Assembly: GCA_041905525.1 (NCBI GenBank)
Contig: JAYRKY010000008.1
Location: 1-64,000 of the forward strand
Direction of reading: 5' to 3'
Length of the DNA stretch: 64,000 nt
Source of the DNA: SHVO01 sp041905525
GTDB taxonomy: Bacteria > Pseudomonadota > Alphaproteobacteria > Rhodospirillales > Rhodospirillaceae
The notes beneath the pieces are model-generated. The model was not told where the DNA came from. It worked only from the letters and a program-made list of their open reading frames with translations, and did not search any database. The position numbers were made by a program, and so were the translations under genes. Below, piece after piece: positions 59,607-64,000 of the stretch (the stretch's first letter is position 1; the number at the start of each line of letters is the position of its first letter).

Positions 59607-60437
59607 TCAGCATTTCAGGGTGACCGGCGTGGGATCGTATCCTTCGAGGCCCGGTACGCCGTGACCCGGCGCGATGGCGACGGCGGCGCTGTCGGGCGCC
59701 GGGGTGAAGCCGAACCACTTCTCGGCGGACTTCGCGATGAAGCCGTCCTTCTTCATGCATTTAAGCGCCATCGACGCCGCATCGCGGCCCGCCTTATCGC
59801 CGCTGCGGAAGGCGAGGGCGGTGACTAGGCCGGTGGAGATCGTGAACGAGGTCTTCACAGCCGGGTTCTGCTTTGCCACCCAGCCCGCGACCGTATTGCC
59901 CGCAAGGCTCGCGTCGGCGCGCCCCGCCTGCACGGCCTGTACGGCGTCGGCGTTGGTCCCGTAGACATCGAACTTGAAGCCGTGTTTGGCTGCGTTGTCG
60001 CGGCACCATGCCTCGTAGGCCGAGCCCTTGTTGACGGCGATGGTCTTGCCCTTAAGGTCGTCGAGAGTCTTGATCCCGGGCGCGGCTTTCTTTTCGACGA
60101 AGGTAAAGTCCTGATTGAGATAACCCTCCGTGAAGAGCATCGACTTCGCGCGCTCCGGCGTGGCGGTCACGACCGCCAGCACGAAGTCGTACTTGCCGGC
60201 GTTCAGTCCCGGCACCAAACCGGAGAATTCCGTGCCTTCGATCTCCAGTTTCTTGCCCATGCGGCGTGCGAGCTCGTTGCCAAGATCGATGTTGAAGCCT
60301 TGCAGTTGGCCCCCCAGGGTCCGCATGGCGTGCGGGGCGAAGGTCGCATCGACGCCGGTCTTCAAGGTCTGCGCGCCGGCGGCCGCGCTCATCAGGACCG
60401 CGGCGGCGAGGTTCAGAAACAATTTGACGGTTCTCAT
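59607..60437 (-). CDS. ABC transporter substrate-binding protein
   Basis: A 276-residue periplasmic protein. The signal peptide is LFLNLAAAVLMSAAAGAQ. The mature part has the SBP_bac_3 pattern: LKTGVDATFAPHAMRTLGGQ, QGFNIDLGNELARRMGKKLE, DFVLAVVTATPERAKSMLFT and KGKTIAVNKGSAYEAWCRDN. It feeds the permease-ATPase complex encoded downstream. A hydantoin or N-carbamoyl amino acid is a likely ligand because enzyme genes for these lie next to it. Confidence 0.9.
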   Translation of the reverse strand: MRTVKLFLNLAAAVLMSAAAGAQTLKTGVDATFAPHAMRTLGGQLQGFNIDLGNELARRMGKKLEIEGTEFSGLVPGLNAGKYDFVLAVVTATPERAKSMLFTEGYLNQDFTFVEKKAAPGIKTLDDLKGKTIAVNKGSAYEAWCRDNAAKHGFKFDVYGTNADAVQAVQAGRADASLAGNTVAGWVAKQNPAVKTSFTISTGLVTALAFRSGDKAGRDAASMALKCMKKDGFIAKSAEKWFGFTPAPDSAAVAIAPGHGVPGLEGYDPTPVTLKC

Positions 60438-60482
60438 GGCGACCTTCTGAGGTTTGGACGCGAGACGGGCACGTAGGTTAAA

Positions 60483-61433
60483 TCACTCGGGGGCTTTTCC
60501 CAACGGCGCACCGGCGCCTGTCCGTTCGACAATCAGGCCGTAATGTTCCGGACGGCGATGTTTAGCAAAATTGAAGACATGTTCACGGAATGTCTCACCG
60601 ATCGCGAGATCGATATTCGCGAAAATGAGCTCGTCCGCCTCAGTCTGCGCCAGGGAGACGATTTCGCCCGTCGGCGACACGATGGCTGAACCGCCGATCA
60701 TATGGAACCCGTCTTCCGATCCGCACTTCGCAGCCGCGGCCACCCATAGCGCGTTACCGTAGGCGTTGCCCTGCATGGAGATGAGGTGTGACGACATCCG
60801 CAGATGAGGCGCCTCCGGCCAATGGATGTTCACGCTCGGCGTATTGTATCCGAGCACCACGATTTCGGCGCTCTGCAGCGCCATGACGCGATAAGTCTCG
60901 GCCCACCGGCGGTCGTTACAAATGCACATCCCCATGCGCACGCCTTGCGTGGTCCACACGTTGAAGCCTTCGTTGCCCACATCGAAGAACTTTTTCTCCA
61001 GATGCTGGAACGGCGCGGTTTCGATGTGATGGGAGTGACCGGGAAGATGGATCTTCCGGTAGCGGCCGATAATCTTCGCGTTCTCATCCGTCATAATGGC
61101 GGTGTTGAAGCGCCGTCCATCCGGCGTCAGTTCAGCGTAGCCCAGATAGAAACCGATTTTGAACTCGGCCGCGAGATCGAACAGCGGCTTGGTCTCCGGC
61201 CCTGGCATGCTGCGCTCGAAGAAGCGCTCGACCGCCTCTTCCTCGCTCATCCAATAGCGGGGAAAGAACGTGGTCAGGGCAAGTTCCGGGAAGACGACGA
61301 ACTTCGCGCCGCGGCCGTGGGCCTCGCGCAGAAGAGCGATCAGACGTTTGACGACCGCCGCGCGGCTATCTGCAAGTGAGATAGGGCCGAGTTGGGCTAC
61401 GGCGAGGGGAAAGGGACGTTTCAGACCGCTCAT
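60483..61433 (-). CDS. N-carbamoyl-D-amino-acid hydrolase
   Basis: A 316-residue nitrilase-superfamily enzyme. The catalytic triad is visible: Glu in VFPELALTTFFP, Lys in YRKIHLPGHSHH and Cys in MGMCICNDRRWAETYRVM. The CNDRRW sequence is typical of DCase rather than plain nitrilases. It should remove the carbamoyl group from N-carbamoyl-D-amino acids, giving D-amino acid, ammonia and CO2. Its start overlaps the hydantoinase end by 68 bp, so translation is linked. The enzyme acts in the cytoplasm after the hydantoinase step. Confidence 0.88.
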   Translation of the reverse strand: MSGLKRPFPLAVAQLGPISLADSRAAVVKRLIALLREAHGRGAKFVVFPELALTTFFPRYWMSEEEAVERFFERSMPGPETKPLFDLAAEFKIGFYLGYAELTPDGRRFNTAIMTDENAKIIGRYRKIHLPGHSHHIETAPFQHLEKKFFDVGNEGFNVWTTQGVRMGMCICNDRRWAETYRVMALQSAEIVVLGYNTPSVNIHWPEAPHLRMSSHLISMQGNAYGNALWVAAAAKCGSEDGFHMIGGSAIVSPTGEIVSLAQTEADELIFANIDLAIGETFREHVFNFAKHRRPEHYGLIVERTGAGAPLGKAPE

Positions 61434-62904
61434 CTTTCATTCCTACTTCAACGATTGTACGCAACACTTCGCGCGCTTCGGCCATCGAAAGGCCTGATGG
61501 ACTTGTAAGCGCATCCGACGGCGCGCGCTTTAAGAACTGCCCGGAGCCGCGCGCGGCGTGCAGGGTGTTATTCTCCACGACAACGCGGCCGCGGCTGATC
61601 ACGACTTCCGGCCAGCCCTTCAGCTTGCGTCCTTCGTACGGTGTGTACCCCGTATTGTCATGCAGCATCGAAGCGGTGATCGTCACATCCCGGTTCGGAT
61701 TCCAGATGGCGAGGTCCGCGTCAGCGCCCACCGCGATGGTACCCTTCCGTCCGGTAAGGCCATACATGGCGGCGTGGTTTGTCGCCGTCAGCGCGACGAA
61801 TTCCTGCAGCGAAAGCCGCCCCGCCATCACTCCTTCCGAGAAGAGGAGCGGCATTCGCAATTCGATGCCCGGCAATCCATTGGCCATTTCCTTGAAGGTG
61901 GTGGCGTCGCCCTTGGGCAGCTTGCCGGTCTTGTCGAAACGGTATGGCGCGTGATCGGACGAGAAGATCGGGAGCGTCCCGTCCTTCAGGCCCGCCCAAA
62001 CGGCGTCTTGAGAGTCCTTGTCGCGGGGCGGCGGCGAGCAGCAATACATCGCGCCTTCAAGACCGTTGCGATCCAAGTCGTCGGCCGTGAGAAAAAGATA
62101 CTGCGGGCAGGTCTCGGCGTAGATCGCCGCCCCGCGCTGCTTGGCGCTGCGAATAGTGTCGATCGCCTCGCGCGCGGACACATGCACGATCAGGATTGGC
62201 ACTCCAATCAGACGCGAAAGCGCGATCGCGCGGTTCGTCGCTTCGCCCTCGGCAATCGGATCATGTGCGACCGCATGGTACTTCGGCGCGGTATGCCCCC
62301 GCGCAAGCAGGCGATTGGCAAGCCAGCGGATCATGTCGTGATTTTCGGCATGGATCATGACCAGGGCGTGCTCGCTGGCGGCGAGCGCCAGAACGTCCAG
62401 AAGCTGGTGATCATCCAGCTTCAGCTTGTCGTAGGTCATATAGACCTTCAGCGACGTGATCCCGTCTCTGATCGCGGCCGGCAAGTCGACGGTAAGCGCG
62501 GCCTCGTCCGGGTTGGCAAGGATCAGGTGAAAGCCGTAATCGATCACCGCCTTTTCCCGGGCGCGCTGCGCGTAGTCGGAAACCACATCGGGAATCTTCA
62601 TCTCCCGGTGCTGGGCGGCGAACGGGATGATCGTGGTCGTGCCGCCGAACGCGGCGGCAACCGTCGCCGAATAGAAGTCGTCGGCGCACATGACGCCCAT
62701 CCCGGACAGCTGCTCGACGTGGCAGTGGCTATCGATTCCGCCGGGAAGCACCCACCGGCCTGAAGCGCTGATATCGCGCGTGCCGCGGGGCAGCCCCTTG
62801 GCGACGGCGGCGATGACGCCGCCCTTCACCCCGACATCGGCTTCAATAACGTCGCTCGCGGTCGCTACCCAACCGTCGCGGACCACCAGATCGAACTCTT
62901 CCAT
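61366..62904 (-). CDS. D-hydantoinase/dihydropyrimidinase
   Basis: A 512-residue amidohydrolase; the ATG at 62904 is preferred over an in-frame GTG at 62913. Metal-binding parts are GGIDSHCHVEQL, the carbamylated Lys region SLKVYMTYDKLKLDD, HAENHD and GLPIFSSDHAPY-like DGTLPIFSSDHAPYRF. The C-terminus has GRVVVENNTLHAARGSGQFL. It opens hydantoin rings to N-carbamoyl amino acids, or dihydropyrimidines to ureido acids. Together with the hydrolase and the racemase it completes a hydantoin-to-amino-acid route. Confidence 0.9.
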   Translation of the reverse strand: MEEFDLVVRDGWVATASDVIEADVGVKGGVIAAVAKGLPRGTRDISASGRWVLPGGIDSHCHVEQLSGMGVMCADDFYSATVAAAFGGTTTIIPFAAQHREMKIPDVVSDYAQRAREKAVIDYGFHLILANPDEAALTVDLPAAIRDGITSLKVYMTYDKLKLDDHQLLDVLALAASEHALVMIHAENHDMIRWLANRLLARGHTAPKYHAVAHDPIAEGEATNRAIALSRLIGVPILIVHVSAREAIDTIRSAKQRGAAIYAETCPQYLFLTADDLDRNGLEGAMYCCSPPPRDKDSQDAVWAGLKDGTLPIFSSDHAPYRFDKTGKLPKGDATTFKEMANGLPGIELRMPLLFSEGVMAGRLSLQEFVALTATNHAAMYGLTGRKGTIAVGADADLAIWNPNRDVTITASMLHDNTGYTPYEGRKLKGWPEVVISRGRVVVENNTLHAARGSGQFLKRAPSDALTSPSGLSMAEAREVLRTIVEVGMKDERSETSLSPRRSPTRPYLTCR

Positions 62905-62980
62905 ACACGTCACTCATGTGGGACATTTTGGCCTTGCGGCCCGCCCGAGCGGGCGTTCCGAGTGTGCCCCAAAACCCGCC

Positions 62981-63640
62981 ATGTCCTCCAGCATCATCGT
63001 CATCAATCCCAATTCCAACACGGCTGTGACCGCCGGCTTGGACACCGCGTTGGAGCCGTTACGCATGAGCGGCGGGCCGGACATTCGCTGTCTTACGCTG
63101 GCGGAAGGCCCACCGGGCATTCAAAGTCAGGCGGATGTCGAATCGGTCACGCTGCCGCTGGCGAAGCTGGCAAAGTCTTTGGAGCCCGAGGCCGGCGCCT
63201 TCGTTATCGCCTGCTTTAGCGATCCCGGGTTGCATATCGTTCGTGAAGCGGTCTCACGGCCGGTCCTTGGAATCGCGGAGTGCGGGGTTCTCACCGCTCT
63301 CACGCTCGGTCAGCAGTTCGGGGTCATCGCGATCTTGAAAACTTCGATCCCCCGGCACATGCGCCAGTGGGGCGCGATGGGCGTAATGGATCGTTTCGCG
63401 GGCGAAAGCGCTATCGATATGACGGTGGCGGAACTGTCCGACAAAAAGAAGACACTCGAGCGGATGATCGCGGTCGGCGGCCGGCTGCGGGACGAGAAAG
63501 GCGCGCATGTTCTCGTGATGGGCTGCGCCGGCATGGCGCCCTTGCGCGCCGCGCTTCAGGACGCGCTCCGAATCCCGGTCGTAGAGCCGACGCAGGCCGC
63601 TACGGCCATGGCGCTGGGCCGCCTCCGTCTCGGCTGGTAG
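62981..63640 (+). CDS. hydantoin racemase/Asp-Glu racemase family
   Basis: A 219-residue protein. I place the start at the ATG at 62981, which begins SSSIIVINPNSNTAVTAGLD as expected for the family. The two catalytic cysteines are in FVIACFSDPGLH and VLVMGCAGMAPL. It should racemise hydantoins so that both optical forms can be used by the D-specific enzymes encoded on the other strand. It is divergent from the hydantoinase gene across 76 bp, which must contain both promoters. A flavin reductase gene follows at once. Confidence 0.85.
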   Translation: MSSSIIVINPNSNTAVTAGLDTALEPLRMSGGPDIRCLTLAEGPPGIQSQADVESVTLPLAKLAKSLEPEAGAFVIACFSDPGLHIVREAVSRPVLGIAECGVLTALTLGQQFGVIAILKTSIPRHMRQWGAMGVMDRFAGESAIDMTVAELSDKKKTLERMIAVGGRLRDEKGAHVLVMGCAGMAPLRAALQDALRIPVVEPTQAATAMALGRLRLGW

Positions 63641-63645
63641 CGGCA

Positions 63646-64000
63646 ATGAACATCGACGTCGCGAGTCTTTCTCCCGACCGGATGTACAAGCTTCTGGTCA
63701 ATACCGTGATGCCGCGGCCCATCGCCCTGGTCTCGACCGTGGACGAGGAGGGGCGCGCGAACGCCGCGCCCTTCAGCTTCTTCAACGTCTTCAGCAACGC
63801 ACCGCCGTTGCTGATTCTGGGCGTGGAAGGCAATCGGCGCGATCCTGCCCGTCCGCACAAGGACACCGCGCGCAACATCCTCTCGAAAGGCGAGTTTGTG
63901 GTGAACCTGGTGAGCCGCGCCATCACCGAGCAAATGGTGGTCTGCGCCATCGACTTTCCGGAAGGTGTCAGCGAATTCGATGCTGCGGGATTTACCGCGC
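63646..64000 (+). CDS. flavin reductase-like domain protein (3' end cut by window)
   Basis: 118 residues are visible from the ATG at 63646, 5 bp after the racemase stop; the frame runs open to the window end. YKLLVNTVMPRPIALVSTVD, NAAPFSFFNVFSNAPPLLIL and KDTARNILSKGEFVVNLV are the FMN-binding blocks of the DIM6/NTAB-type flavin reductase family. It is co-transcribed with the racemase. Its role in hydantoin use is unclear. Confidence 0.85.
   Translation, partial: MNIDVASLSPDRMYKLLVNTVMPRPIALVSTVDEEGRANAAPFSFFNVFSNAPPLLILGVEGNRRDPARPHKDTARNILSKGEFVVNLVSRAITEQMVVCAIDFPEGVSEFDAAGFTA

Noticed and set aside
61558..62763. A 401-codon plus-strand open frame opposite the hydantoinase gene
   Set aside because: The opposite strand encodes a clear amidohydrolase with all metal motifs. 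The plus frame shows only shadow composition.

Overview
The window looks like chromosomal DNA of an alphaproteobacterium with high G+C. This rests on TonB-dependent receptors, a globin-coupled chemoreceptor, HD-GYP proteins, FixK/FNR-type boxes and Tat-exported oxidoreductases. I cannot name the genus with confidence. No rRNA, complete tRNA or CRISPR array was seen.

Layout. (1) 1-9.7 kb: the end of a ferritin-like DUF6306 gene, an MHS-type MFS transporter, three paralogous secreted M28-family peptidases and a TonB-dependent receptor. Together these look like a module for capturing and degrading an external substrate. A 34/38-identical element lies upstream of both the transporter and the divergent peptidase pair. 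(2) 9.8-23.4 kb: a lower-G+C mobile region. Two divergent tyrosine integrases face each other across a 15-bp copy of a tRNA-Ser 3' end (11201-11215). The same 15 bp recurs at 23421-23435 and brackets a 12.2-kb element. Its cargo is a Rep-like protein fused by a 4-bp overlap to the integrase gene, DUF488, an XRE regulator, small exported proteins and two convergent three-gene operons. One operon encodes an SMC/RecF-like ATPase, a GHKL histidine kinase-like protein and a receiver domain fused to an APH-type kinase. The other encodes a small membrane protein, an unknown protein and a protein with two HNH-like zinc modules. This cargo is the best candidate for an undescribed system, possibly defence. 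(3) 23.5-27.8 kb: cyclic-di-GMP and chemotaxis signalling, with one GAF/HD-GYP gene cut by an in-frame TAG. (4) 28.1-39.1 kb: exported proteins (unknown secreted protein, DUF1592 cytochrome-like, DUF1552, triple COG4315 repeat), a large TonB receptor and a Tat-exported spermidine dehydrogenase-like flavoprotein. Two related leaders of about 150 nt with apparent compensatory changes precede the two halves of this region. (5) 39.1-47.2 kb: GABA aminotransferase, succinate-semialdehyde dehydrogenase, tartrate/D-malate dehydrogenase, a Lrp regulator and an amino-acid permease. With the spermidine dehydrogenase these suggest polyamine/GABA use. (6) 47.5-51.4 kb: cytochrome c, DUF442 protein, host-attachment protein, L,D-transpeptidase and CBS-BON protein. 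Three FixK/FNR-type palindromes sit about 57-62 nt before start codons, which suggests an oxygen-responsive group. (7) 51.5-57.4 kb: a second copy of the unknown secreted family, a TPR/2-oxoglutarate oxygenase protein, a CRTAC1-type VCBS protein and an MBL-fold protein. (8) 57.5-64 kb: a hydantoin-use cluster with a polar amino-acid ABC transporter, N-carbamoyl-D-amino-acid hydrolase, D-hydantoinase, a divergent hydantoin/Asp-Glu racemase and a flavin reductase cut by the window end.

All family calls come from reading motifs by eye; no database search was run.
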